Of a stretch of 34,156 nucleotides of DNA, positions 1 through 7,574 are shown piece by piece; within the stretch, counting starts at the first letter, position 1, and the number at the start of each line of letters is the position of its first letter. This DNA comes from Acinetobacter lactucae (lineage in GTDB: Bacteria > Pseudomonadota > Gammaproteobacteria > Pseudomonadales > Moraxellaceae): assembly GCF_013344765.1 (NCBI RefSeq), contig NZ_JABVBF010000013.1, positions 1 through 34,156 on the forward strand, written 5' to 3'. The notes under the pieces were generated by a model. That model saw only the letters and a program-made list of their open reading frames with translations. It did no database searches and had not been told where the DNA came from. The translations under genes and the position numbers were made by a program.

Positions 1-201
1 ACTAAGAAACACCTCTATTCTCATAGTAATTTCGCTAAGCGTAAAAACAGCTGTAACTTTTATGTAAGCTAAAACCTCATGTGTTTTCATCCAAATACGC
101 TATATCACATTTACAAAAAAAAACATAAGATTTCAATATAAGGGACTAGCTTAAAAAGTGTGAGTCAATTCAATCAAATTGAGGAACAAGGGAGAACTAT
201 C

Positions 202-585
202 ATGAATATGAAATCAATCAAGCATGGGCTTAATCACTTGTTTGCTTTTGAAAACTTACCTTCTGATATGCATTCGCAAGCAGTTGATGAAATTGAGCAA
301 GGTTTACGCTTTGAAGAGTTAGCCGAGCAAGATCATGAACGTATGCAAAACTGGTTAGATGTAACTCCTAATGATCGAAATGCTATGTGGTGCTACTTAC
401 GAGCAGCTTTACGTGGTAGCTCTGATGCTTCTTTTAAACTTGGTATCGGTTATCTAAATGGTCAATTTGGCTTAGATAAAAATTATCGTGAAGCTGAAAA
501 GTGGTTACAAAAAGCCGCAAGTCAGGGCCATCCTGATGCAGAGCGCTGCTTACAGGAAGCCTTTAGTAAATTGGCTTTTTCATAA
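202..585 (+). CDS. Sel1-repeat protein, 127 aa
   Basis: Small soluble protein whose C-terminal half reads as Sel1-like (SLR) repeat: the stretch around residues 60-120 has the spaced pattern LGIGYLNG ... AEKWLQKAASQGHPDAE typical of these alpha-helical pairs. SLR proteins usually act as protein-protein scaffolds; no catalytic motif is visible and the partner is unknown. I chose the ATG at 202 because AAGGGAG (188-194) sits at ideal distance before it. A GTG at 160 is in frame but has no good ribosome site. Monocistronic, ending in a terminator shared with the convergent ettA. Only about one and a half repeats are present, so it is short for the family. No signal peptide is seen. Confidence 0.8.
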   Translation: MNMKSIKHGLNHLFAFENLPSDMHSQAVDEIEQGLRFEELAEQDHERMQNWLDVTPNDRNAMWCYLRAALRGSSDASFKLGIGYLNGQFGLDKNYREAEKWLQKAASQGHPDAERCLQEAFSKLAFS

Positions 586-587
586 AT

Positions 588-617
588 AAAAAAACCAGCC
601 CGTAGGCTGGTTTTTTT
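588..617. terminator. Bidirectional terminator, Sel1 gene / ettA
   Basis: Stem ACCAGCC / GGCTGGT with loop CGTA, flanked by A and T runs, so it can end transcription from both convergent genes. Confidence 0.85.
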
Positions 618-628
618 ATTAACAGAAA

Positions 629-2290
629 TTATCCGCTAATTTTTTTGTATTTAGTACGTTTTTGAACAGCATCTTCACCTAAACGTGACTGACGATAAGC
701 TTCGTATTCTGCATAGTTACCTGTGTAGAATTCTGGCTGTTCATTTTCAAATGACAAGATGTGTGTCGCAATACGATCAAGGAACCAACGGTCATGCGAT
801 ACCACCATTACTGTACCTGGGAATACAAGAATTGCATCCTCAAGCGCACGTAAAGTTTCAATATCCAAGTCGTTTGATGGCTCATCCAGTAAGATAACGT
901 TTGCGCCTTGCTGTAAAATTTTCGCAAGTTGTAAACGGTTACGCTCACCACCAGACAATTCGCCTACGCGTTTTTGCTGATCTTGGCCTTTGAAGTTAAA
1001 GCGGCCGATATAAGCACGTGAAGCAATTTCATAATCGCCCACTTTCAAGATATCTAAACCACCAGACACTTCTTCCCAAACAGTTTTGTTATTGTCTAAG
1101 GTGTCACGAATCTGACCTACGTAAGCTACTTTAACTGACTCACCTAAAGTCACAGTACCTGTATCAGGTTGCTGTTCGCCAGTCATCATACGGAATAAAG
1201 TCGTTTTACCCGCACCGTTTGGACCAACGATACCCACAATTGCTGTTGGAGGTACTGTAAACGATAAGTTTTCGTACAATACGCGGCCGTCAAATGATTT
1301 GCTGATCCCTTCAACTTCCACAACTTTATTACCCAAACGAGGGCCAGGTGGAATGTAGATTTCAGACGTCTCATTACGTTGCTGGAATTCTTTAGAGTTA
1401 AGCTCTTCAAAACGCTCCATACGTGCTTTGTTTTTCTTTTGCTGACCTTTAGCATTTGAACGAACCCATTCAAGTTCTTTCTTCAATGCTTTAGCAAAAG
1501 ATTCTTCTTGCTTCTGCTCTTGTTCTAAACGAGCATTTTTCTGTTCCAACCAAGAAGAGTAGTTGCCTTGGTAAGGAATACCATGTCCACGGTCAAGCTC
1601 CAAGATCCACTCGGCCACGTTATCTAAGAAATAACGGTCATGCGTAATCGCAACGATTGTGCCAGGAAAATCTTTCAAGAAGCGCTCTAACCAAGATACA
1701 GATTCTGCATCCAAATGGTTCGTCGGTTCGTCAAGAAGCAACATGTCTGGTTTAGAGAGCAATAAACGACAAAGCGCTACACGACGGCGTTCACCACCTG
1801 AAAGCTTAGTTACGTCTGCATCCCAAGCTGGAAGGTTCAAGGCATCTGCCGCGATTTCAAGCTGGTTATTTAAGTTATGTGCATCCCAAGCATGGATAAT
1901 TGATTCTAATTTTTCCTGCTCTTTTGCAAGTGCATCAAAATCTGCATCTGGATCTGCATATTCTGCAAAAACCTGATCAAGGCGTTCTAATGCATCTAAA
2001 GCTTCACGCACGCCATCTTCAACGTTACCACGAACGTCTTTAGTCGGATCAAGAGGTGGTTCTTGCTCTAAATAGCCGATTTTAATTCCAGGTTGTGCAC
2101 GAGCCTCACCAGAGAAATCTTTATCTACGCCAGCCATAATACGAAGCAAGGTAGACTTACCTGCACCGTTCAAACCGAGCACACCAATTTTGGCACCCGG
2201 GAAAAATGATAAAGAGATGTCTTTTAAGATTTCGCGCTTTGGCGGAACCATCTTAGACACTCGGTTCATCGTATAAATATATTGGGCCAC
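629..2290 (-). CDS. ettA: Energy-dependent translational throttle protein EttA (ABC-F ATPase)
   Basis: ABC-F protein of 553 aa (E. coli EttA 555). EttA binds the ribosomal E site and gates the first elongation steps according to the ATP/ADP ratio. Two ABC domains are visible: Walker A GLNGAGKS at residues 39-46, signature LSGGERRR, Walker B LLLDEPTNHLD, then a second set with GPNGAGKT, LSGGERNR and LLDEPSNDLD. Between them lie the arm insert (about 95-140) and the charged linker (about 245-310). No membrane domain is present. Start is GTG at 2290: it gives the family N-terminus (AQYIYTMNRVSK) and has GAGGAG just upstream. The reading frame is open for 48 more codons, but these look non-coding. 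A perfect TATAAT box lies about 60 bases upstream. Confidence 0.95.
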   Translation of the reverse strand: MAQYIYTMNRVSKMVPPKREILKDISLSFFPGAKIGVLGLNGAGKSTLLRIMAGVDKDFSGEARAQPGIKIGYLEQEPPLDPTKDVRGNVEDGVREALDALERLDQVFAEYADPDADFDALAKEQEKLESIIHAWDAHNLNNQLEIAADALNLPAWDADVTKLSGGERRRVALCRLLLSKPDMLLLDEPTNHLDAESVSWLERFLKDFPGTIVAITHDRYFLDNVAEWILELDRGHGIPYQGNYSSWLEQKNARLEQEQKQEESFAKALKKELEWVRSNAKGQQKKNKARMERFEELNSKEFQQRNETSEIYIPPGPRLGNKVVEVEGISKSFDGRVLYENLSFTVPPTAIVGIVGPNGAGKTTLFRMMTGEQQPDTGTVTLGESVKVAYVGQIRDTLDNNKTVWEEVSGGLDILKVGDYEIASRAYIGRFNFKGQDQQKRVGELSGGERNRLQLAKILQQGANVILLDEPSNDLDIETLRALEDAILVFPGTVMVVSHDRWFLDRIATHILSFENEQPEFYTGNYAEYEAYRQSRLGEDAVQKRTKYKKISG

Positions 2291-2347
2291 GCAGGACTCC
2301 TCAATTGAAAAACCAATACATCGCATAAGCGATAAATAATCGCGCGT

Positions 2348-2353
2348 ATTATA
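2348..2353 (-). promoter_or_regulatory. Probable ettA promoter -10 box
   Basis: On the minus strand a perfect TATAAT lies about 60 bases before the GTG of ettA. The -35 is weak (TTCAAG, 18 bases upstream of it). Position and the perfect box support a promoter; the start site is not shown. Confidence 0.5.
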
Positions 2354-2585
2354 CGCTGAAAACCCCAACAACTTGAAGTTATGATTTCCATCGTACGGAT
2401 TTATCAAACAATTTTCTTTTTCAATAAGTTGCAAAATGTTTATGGATAAGATTTATACAGCGTTTCAGCGTATATTTTTCTATCTTTATTCCTAAAATTA
2501 GAAAACAAACCAGAATTTCTGCAATTTTCTATTTAACTTTTAAGCTAGACTCGCTCAATATTTAACTCACGAAGATGAAGTAATC

Positions 2586-3863
2586 ATGACTTATAAAGAT
2601 GAAACCTTAGCCATTCACGCAGGCTATTCACCCGAAGCGACAACAAAAGCAGTTGCGGTCCCTATTTATCAGACTACTTCTTATGCATTTGATAATACAC
2701 AGCACGGTGCCGACCTTTTCGATTTAAAAGTTCAGGGCAATATTTATACCCGGATTATGAATCCGACCACTGCTGTACTTGAACAACGCCTTGCTGCACT
2801 CGAAGGCGGAATTGGTGCGTTAGCCTTGGCTTCTGGAATGGCAGCAATTACCTATGCCATCCAAACTATTACAGAAGCAGGAGACAACATTGCCTCAGTT
2901 TCAACTTTATATGGCGGGACGTACAATCTATTTGCTCACACCTTACCAAAACAAAGCATTGAAGTTCGCTTTTTTGATTATCAACAACCAGAAAGCTTGC
3001 GCAATTTAATTGATGATAAAACTAAACTTGTTTTTATTGAGTCAATTGGGAATCCACTCGGCAATATCATCGATTTAGAAGAAATTTCAAAAATTGCACA
3101 TGAATATGGGGTGCCCGTCATCGTTGATAATACGGTTGCCACCCCTGCCTTATTAAAACCTTTTGAATATGGCGCCGATATCGTTATTCATTCTCTTACT
3201 AAATATATTGGTGGTCATGGTAATAGCATTGGTGGCGCGATTATAGATAGCGGTAAGTTTCCTTGGGGTAAATATCCAGAACGCTTTAAAGTTTTGAACA
3301 CGCCTGACCCAAGTTATCACGGGGTGAATTATGTCGAGGCATTAGGTGAAGCTGCTTATATAGCCAGAGCTCGCGTGGTACCTTTACGGAATACAGGTGC
3401 GGCAATTAGCCCACTGAGTGTTTTCTTAATTTTACAAGGTTTAGAAACGCTTAATTTACGGATGGAGCGCCATACTGAAAATGCGCAAAAAATTGCGGAA
3501 TATTTACAGACTCATCCAAAAGTAAAATGGGTCAACTACGCAGGTTTAAAAGATCACCCACAGCATCAACTGGCTCAAAAATATGTAAAAGGTAAACCTT
3601 CTGCAATTTTATCTTTCGGTGTGCAAGATGGGCGTGAAGGAGGTACTCGATTCATTGACGCACTTCAGCTATTTACTCGTCTTGTGAACATTGGTGATGC
3701 GAAAAGTTTGGCTTGCCACCCTGCAACTACGACTCACCGCCAGCTCAATGAACAAGAGCTTAAATCTGCTGGGGTAAGTGAAGATATGGTTCGTCTTTCC
3801 ATTGGAATTGAGCATATTGATGACTTAATTGCCGATTTGGAACAAGCACTTTCAGCTGTATAA
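2586..3863 (+). CDS. metY: O-acetylhomoserine sulfhydrylase (PLP-dependent)
   Basis: 425-aa Cys/Met-metabolism PLP enzyme. The family joins O-acetylhomoserine to sulfide (or methanethiol) to give homocysteine (or methionine) in the cytosol. Visible landmarks are the N-terminal ETLAIHAGY, the substrate/PLP region TRIMNPTT (55-62), the PLP-contacting DNTVATP (181-187) and the Schiff-base lysine K206 in HSLTKYIGGHG. The C-terminal RLSIGIEHIDDLIADLEQAL is typical. Length matches MetY (about 425) rather than the shorter MetB/MetZ (about 390). ATG 2586 follows GAAGATGAAG. Monocistronic with its own terminator. I saw no SAM riboswitch in the leader. Confidence 0.92.
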   Translation: MTYKDETLAIHAGYSPEATTKAVAVPIYQTTSYAFDNTQHGADLFDLKVQGNIYTRIMNPTTAVLEQRLAALEGGIGALALASGMAAITYAIQTITEAGDNIASVSTLYGGTYNLFAHTLPKQSIEVRFFDYQQPESLRNLIDDKTKLVFIESIGNPLGNIIDLEEISKIAHEYGVPVIVDNTVATPALLKPFEYGADIVIHSLTKYIGGHGNSIGGAIIDSGKFPWGKYPERFKVLNTPDPSYHGVNYVEALGEAAYIARARVVPLRNTGAAISPLSVFLILQGLETLNLRMERHTENAQKIAEYLQTHPKVKWVNYAGLKDHPQHQLAQKYVKGKPSAILSFGVQDGREGGTRFIDALQLFTRLVNIGDAKSLACHPATTTHRQLNEQELKSAGVSEDMVRLSIGIEHIDDLIADLEQALSAV

Positions 3864-3881
3864 CTTTTAAACTGTTCAACA

Positions 3882-3907
3882 AGCCTCTGGAAATAGAGGC
3901 TTTTTTA
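3882..3907 (+). terminator. Terminator of metY
   Basis: AGCCTCT / AGAGGCT stem, 6-base loop, followed by a T run. Confidence 0.85.
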
Positions 3908-4050
3908 TTTGTCATTTATTATATAACTAAAATAATTAATGGATTAAGATCGTATTTTAGAGTTTTTACTCTAAATAAATTGTTAAATTTCATATATTTA
4001 CAGACTAGACAATTTTTAAACATCTATTAAGATAATAGCCATATTTATGA

Positions 4051-4066
4051 GTTCATTTGGATGAAC
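4051..4066. repeat. GTTCAT–ATGAAC inverted repeat upstream of acr1
   Basis: Perfect 6-base arms around TTGG, about 70 bases before the acr1 start. It lies within the 272-base A+T-rich leader 3864-4135. It could be an operator or chance; no regulator is identified. Confidence 0.3.
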
Positions 4067-4135
4067 CTACGGTTGTAAAAAATAAAAATTACATACCGGA
4101 ATAAATAATCCCTGCCCCTACTTAGGTAAAATGCT

Positions 4136-5026
4136 GTGAATAAAAAATTAGAAGCTCTGTTCCAGGAAAAGGTACAAGATAAAGTCATTTTAGTGACAGG
4201 CGCCTCGAGTGGAATCGGATTAACGATTTCAAATAAACTTGCTGATGCTGGTGCCCATGTTTTATTGGTTGCTCGTACTCAAGAAACTTTGGAAGAAGTG
4301 AAAGCAGATATTGAAAGTCGTGGCGGCAAGGCATCAATTTTCCCGTGTGATCTCAACGATATGGAAATGATTGATCAAGTGTCTAAAGAAATTTTAGCGA
4401 CCGTCGATCATATTGATATTTTAATTAATAACGCAGGTCGCTCTATTCGCCGTGCCGTACACGAGTCTTATGATCGTTTTCATGACTTTGAACGCACGAT
4501 GCAATTAAATTATTTTGGCGCAGTACGTCTAGTTCTTAATATTTTGCCACATATGATTCAGCGTAAAGACGGGCAAATTATTAATATTAGCTCGATTGGT
4601 GTCTTAGCAAATGCAACGCGCTTCTCTGCATATGTCGCATCTAAAGCTGCTCTTGATGCATTTAGCCGCTGTCTATCAGCCGAAGTTCATGCACACAAAA
4701 TTGCGATTACTTCAATTTATATGCCATTGGTTCGTACCCCAATGATTGCACCAACTAAAATTTATAAATATGTACCAACCCTTTCACCTGAGCAGGCTGC
4801 TGACCTAATTGCTTATGCAATTGTGAAACGTCCAAAACGTATGGCAACGAACTTAGGCCGCTTAGCTTCAATGACTTATTCGGTAGCACCAGGCATCAAC
4901 AATATGTTTATGTCGATTGGTTTCCGCTTATTCCCGAGTTCAGATGCAGCGAAGGGACAAAAAACCGAGAAATTAAACTGGGCACAAAAAGCTTATGCAC
5001 GAATTTTCCCAGGTGAACACTGGTAA
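4136..5026 (+). CDS. acr1: Fatty acyl-CoA reductase Acr1 (SDR family)
   Basis: 296-aa classical-type short-chain dehydrogenase. Acinetobacter Acr1 reduces long-chain acyl-CoA to the aldehyde with NADPH, feeding wax ester synthesis. The cofactor motif TGASSGIG is at 21-28, NNAG at 98-101, the catalytic Ser at about 152-153 in NISSIG, and Y166/K170 in YVASK. The assignment comes from my memory of A. baylyi Acr1 (295 aa), which shares the start MNKKLEALF, the segment NNAGRSIRRAVHES and the end FPGEHW. Start is GTG at 4136 with AGG at 4124-4126; the nearby ATG at 4131 is closed after two codons. Stands alone, convergent with the SulP fusion. Wax synthase is not in the window. Confidence 0.87.
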   Translation: MNKKLEALFQEKVQDKVILVTGASSGIGLTISNKLADAGAHVLLVARTQETLEEVKADIESRGGKASIFPCDLNDMEMIDQVSKEILATVDHIDILINNAGRSIRRAVHESYDRFHDFERTMQLNYFGAVRLVLNILPHMIQRKDGQIINISSIGVLANATRFSAYVASKAALDAFSRCLSAEVHAHKIAITSIYMPLVRTPMIAPTKIYKYVPTLSPEQAADLIAYAIVKRPKRMATNLGRLASMTYSVAPGINNMFMSIGFRLFPSSDAAKGQKTEKLNWAQKAYARIFPGEHW

Positions 5027-5043
5027 TTTTGAATTAATAGCAT

Positions 5044-5081
5044 AATCAAAAAAGCGCCCTAAATAAGGCGCTTTTTTGATT
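5044..5081. terminator. Bidirectional terminator acr1 / SulP–CA
   Basis: Perfect 15-base arms AATCAAAAAAGCGCC and its complement around an 8-base loop. Works for both convergent genes. Confidence 0.9.
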
Positions 5082-5092
5082 AATGTCTATAT

Positions 5093-7279
5093 TTAGTCGA
5101 GAAACTGAACGTGCCCTGTTTTTACATCGTAAATTGCACCCACAACTACAATCTCACCTCGCTCAACCATATCTTTGAGTACACTGCTGTTATTAATAAT
5201 GTATTGGATATTGTAGTGAACATTCATTGCTGTGACTTGGCTAATAAAAGCATTACCTAATTCACGTGGCTGCATAATGTCATATACGCTATTAACCGAA
5301 TGCATTAATGGTCCAAGCACATATTGAATATGTGGCATTTCCTTCACATCGGATATTTGTTTTTGCTCTAAACGCAATTGGCATGCACTTGTCACCGCAC
5401 CGCAATCAGTATGTCCTAAAACAACGATGACTTTAGAACCTTTAGCCTTACAAGCAAACTCAAGTGAACCTAATACTTTTTGTCCGGCAATATTACCTGC
5501 GATTCGTAAGCTAAACAGATCACCAATACCCACATCAAAAATCATCTCGGTGGGTGCACGTGAATCCATACAACCAAGAACTGCTGCGATCGGATGCTGT
5601 CCTTCATCTGCAGTCACACGAATTTGTCGGTAAATATCTCGTTGAAGACGTTCATTTTTTACAAAACGTTCGTTTCCTTCCTTAAGTAAGTTGACGACCT
5701 GTTGAGGACTCAGCTTTTGTTGCAAATCATGTGTGCTAATATCAATATCAAGTACCGCATCATCAACGTCTTGATAGTGCTGTTTGAACCCGACCAGTTT
5801 AAGGTTTACTTGTCTTTTAATGGCCGTTTCACTTTGATAATCTTGAATAACTTGATAGATATCAGGATCGATCGAATCACACTGAGTTGCATCAATAATG
5901 AGTTGCTGATTTTTATGCACATGTTCCAATGCCGAAATAAGCGCAGAACGATTAAGAAAGGTGACTTGTGACGGGAGTTCAATACGAGTAACTACACCAT
6001 GCAAGCGCTTCTCTCTATAAACACGAATACCTTTATTAAAATTACCATAGAGAATAAAAGCACTGCTAGTGAACAGACCAATTAAAATTCCCATTAAAAG
6101 ATCAGTCAGTAAAATTGCAACCAAAGTAATAATAAAAGGTAAAAACTGTTTCCAACCTTTTTGATAAAGCTGTTTAAATAGTTTTGGATGGGTAAGCTTA
6201 AAGCCTGTCACAATGAGGATCGCTGCCAAGGCAGACAGAGGAATCATGTTCATCAATGGTACGAAAAACAAAACCGCTAACAGCAACAATACACCATGAA
6301 TAATGGTAGAGCATTTACTACGCGCGCCTGTATTTGCATTTACCGAACTACGTACAATCACTGAAGTCACAGGCATTCCACCAATTAAACCCGAAACAAT
6401 ATTACCTGTACCTTGTGCCCAAAGTTCGCGGTTAGGAGGAGAAGAACGTTTCTGAGGATCAATCTTATCTGCCGCTTCTAAATTCAATAACGTTTCTAAA
6501 GATGCCACCACAGCTAGAGTAATTGCACCTGTGTAAATCATAGGCTCAGCTAAATAGCTAAAATCAGGAAAAATTAATACTTTTTCGGGTGCTTGTAATA
6601 TATTGGGCAATTGAATGAGGTTATCAATTTGTACTGCCCACGCAGAGCCCATACTCACTAAAATAAAATTTAAAACTGCTGCGAGTACAACAGCAATCAA
6701 AGCCGAAGGTAAAGCTAATTTTTTAAGTGGACTACTATCCCACGCTAAAATTAAGAATAAACTGAGTAAACCAATAAGTGCAGCCCCTTCATCAAAACGT
6801 TGAAGGAATGCGTCTGGTGTTGAAGTCCAAACCTGTTTCCATGAAAAAGCAGAAAGTCCGAACAGATAAGGTAATTGTGTGGCAATCAGGATGACACCAA
6901 TAGCAGCAAGTAATCCTAAAATGACATTATTAGGGATAAAGTTGGCAAAAAATCCTAACTTAAATAATCCAAATAGAATTTGTAGGACACCGGCAAAAAT
7001 AATACATAATAAAAAGGCGGCATAATTGCCGCCTAGTTGTTCTAACTGTACAAGAATTACGGCCGTCAGCCCTGCCGCTGGGCCAGCAACACTAATGTGG
7101 GAACCACTTAGCAAGCCTACGATAATGCCGCCAACAATACCTGCAATAATGCCAGAGATGATGGGAGCACCTGAGGCTAAAGCGATACCTAAACACAATG
7201 GTAATGCCACAAGGAAGACGACAACTCCAGACAGGAGGTCTTTTAAATAAAATCTATTTTTCAGGTTTAAAACCGACAT
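5093..7279 (-). CDS. SulP anion transporter fused to STAS and beta-carbonic anhydrase
   Basis: 728-aa inner-membrane fusion. Residues 1-415 are a SulP permease: many hydrophobic segments, and SGSHISVAGPAAG at about 58-70, the conserved first-half motif. Residues 430-515 form a STAS-like domain, and 525-728 a beta-carbonic anhydrase with zinc ligands C570, H623 and C626 and the D572-R574 dyad (CMDSR, HTDC). All catalytic residues are present. SulP proteins in this group are thought to move bicarbonate or sulfate; fusion to the anhydrase points to coupled bicarbonate uptake and CO2 conversion (inference). Start ATG 7279 has only a weak ribosome site. Monocistronic. Substrate cannot be read from sequence. 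Confidence 0.9.
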   Translation of the reverse strand: MSVLNLKNRFYLKDLLSGVVVFLVALPLCLGIALASGAPIISGIIAGIVGGIIVGLLSGSHISVAGPAAGLTAVILVQLEQLGGNYAAFLLCIIFAGVLQILFGLFKLGFFANFIPNNVILGLLAAIGVILIATQLPYLFGLSAFSWKQVWTSTPDAFLQRFDEGAALIGLLSLFLILAWDSSPLKKLALPSALIAVVLAAVLNFILVSMGSAWAVQIDNLIQLPNILQAPEKVLIFPDFSYLAEPMIYTGAITLAVVASLETLLNLEAADKIDPQKRSSPPNRELWAQGTGNIVSGLIGGMPVTSVIVRSSVNANTGARSKCSTIIHGVLLLLAVLFFVPLMNMIPLSALAAILIVTGFKLTHPKLFKQLYQKGWKQFLPFIITLVAILLTDLLMGILIGLFTSSAFILYGNFNKGIRVYREKRLHGVVTRIELPSQVTFLNRSALISALEHVHKNQQLIIDATQCDSIDPDIYQVIQDYQSETAIKRQVNLKLVGFKQHYQDVDDAVLDIDISTHDLQQKLSPQQVVNLLKEGNERFVKNERLQRDIYRQIRVTADEGQHPIAAVLGCMDSRAPTEMIFDVGIGDLFSLRIAGNIAGQKVLGSLEFACKAKGSKVIVVLGHTDCGAVTSACQLRLEQKQISDVKEMPHIQYVLGPLMHSVNSVYDIMQPRELGNAFISQVTAMNVHYNIQYIINNSSVLKDMVERGEIVVVGAIYDVKTGHVQFLD

Positions 7280-7411
7280 AAAACAACCATTTATAATAAA
7301 AAGAAATAAGCAAAGTTGTACTATTACAGCCTGAAAGTGAGTAAATGCTTCAAGGCTGGGTTGATGATGTCGGACAACTGAATATCATTAAAGTTTAGTT
7401 ATGCTATAACG

Positions 7412-7435
7412 TTGTGTATTTAATTGTGTATTTAA
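7412..7435. repeat. Tandem 12-bp duplication TTGTGTATTTAA x2
   Basis: Two perfect adjacent copies (7412-7423, 7424-7435), flanked by CGTTGT and ACAACG, which are inverted to each other. Lies in the non-coding gap 7280-7531 between tex and the SulP fusion, where I saw no gene. Confidence 0.6.
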
Positions 7436-7531
7436 CAACGATTTGTTGATCTTAAGATTCACCTCATCTTTACGACTGCGTTTTTTCCTTAATCGCTCTT
7501 TAATACCGATTAGAAATAATAATTCGCCAAT

Positions 7532-7560
7532 AAAAAAGCCCCCGATTGGAGGCCTTTTTA
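7532..7560 (-). terminator. Terminator of tex
   Basis: Read on the minus strand: GCCTCC-AATC-GGGGGC stem (one G-U pair) followed by TTTTTT. Confidence 0.8.
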
Positions 7561-7574
7561 TTAATTAAAGACGC

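Noticed and set aside
2291-2585. SAM or other riboswitch in the metY leader
   Set aside because: No multi-stem aptamer or leader terminator could be traced.
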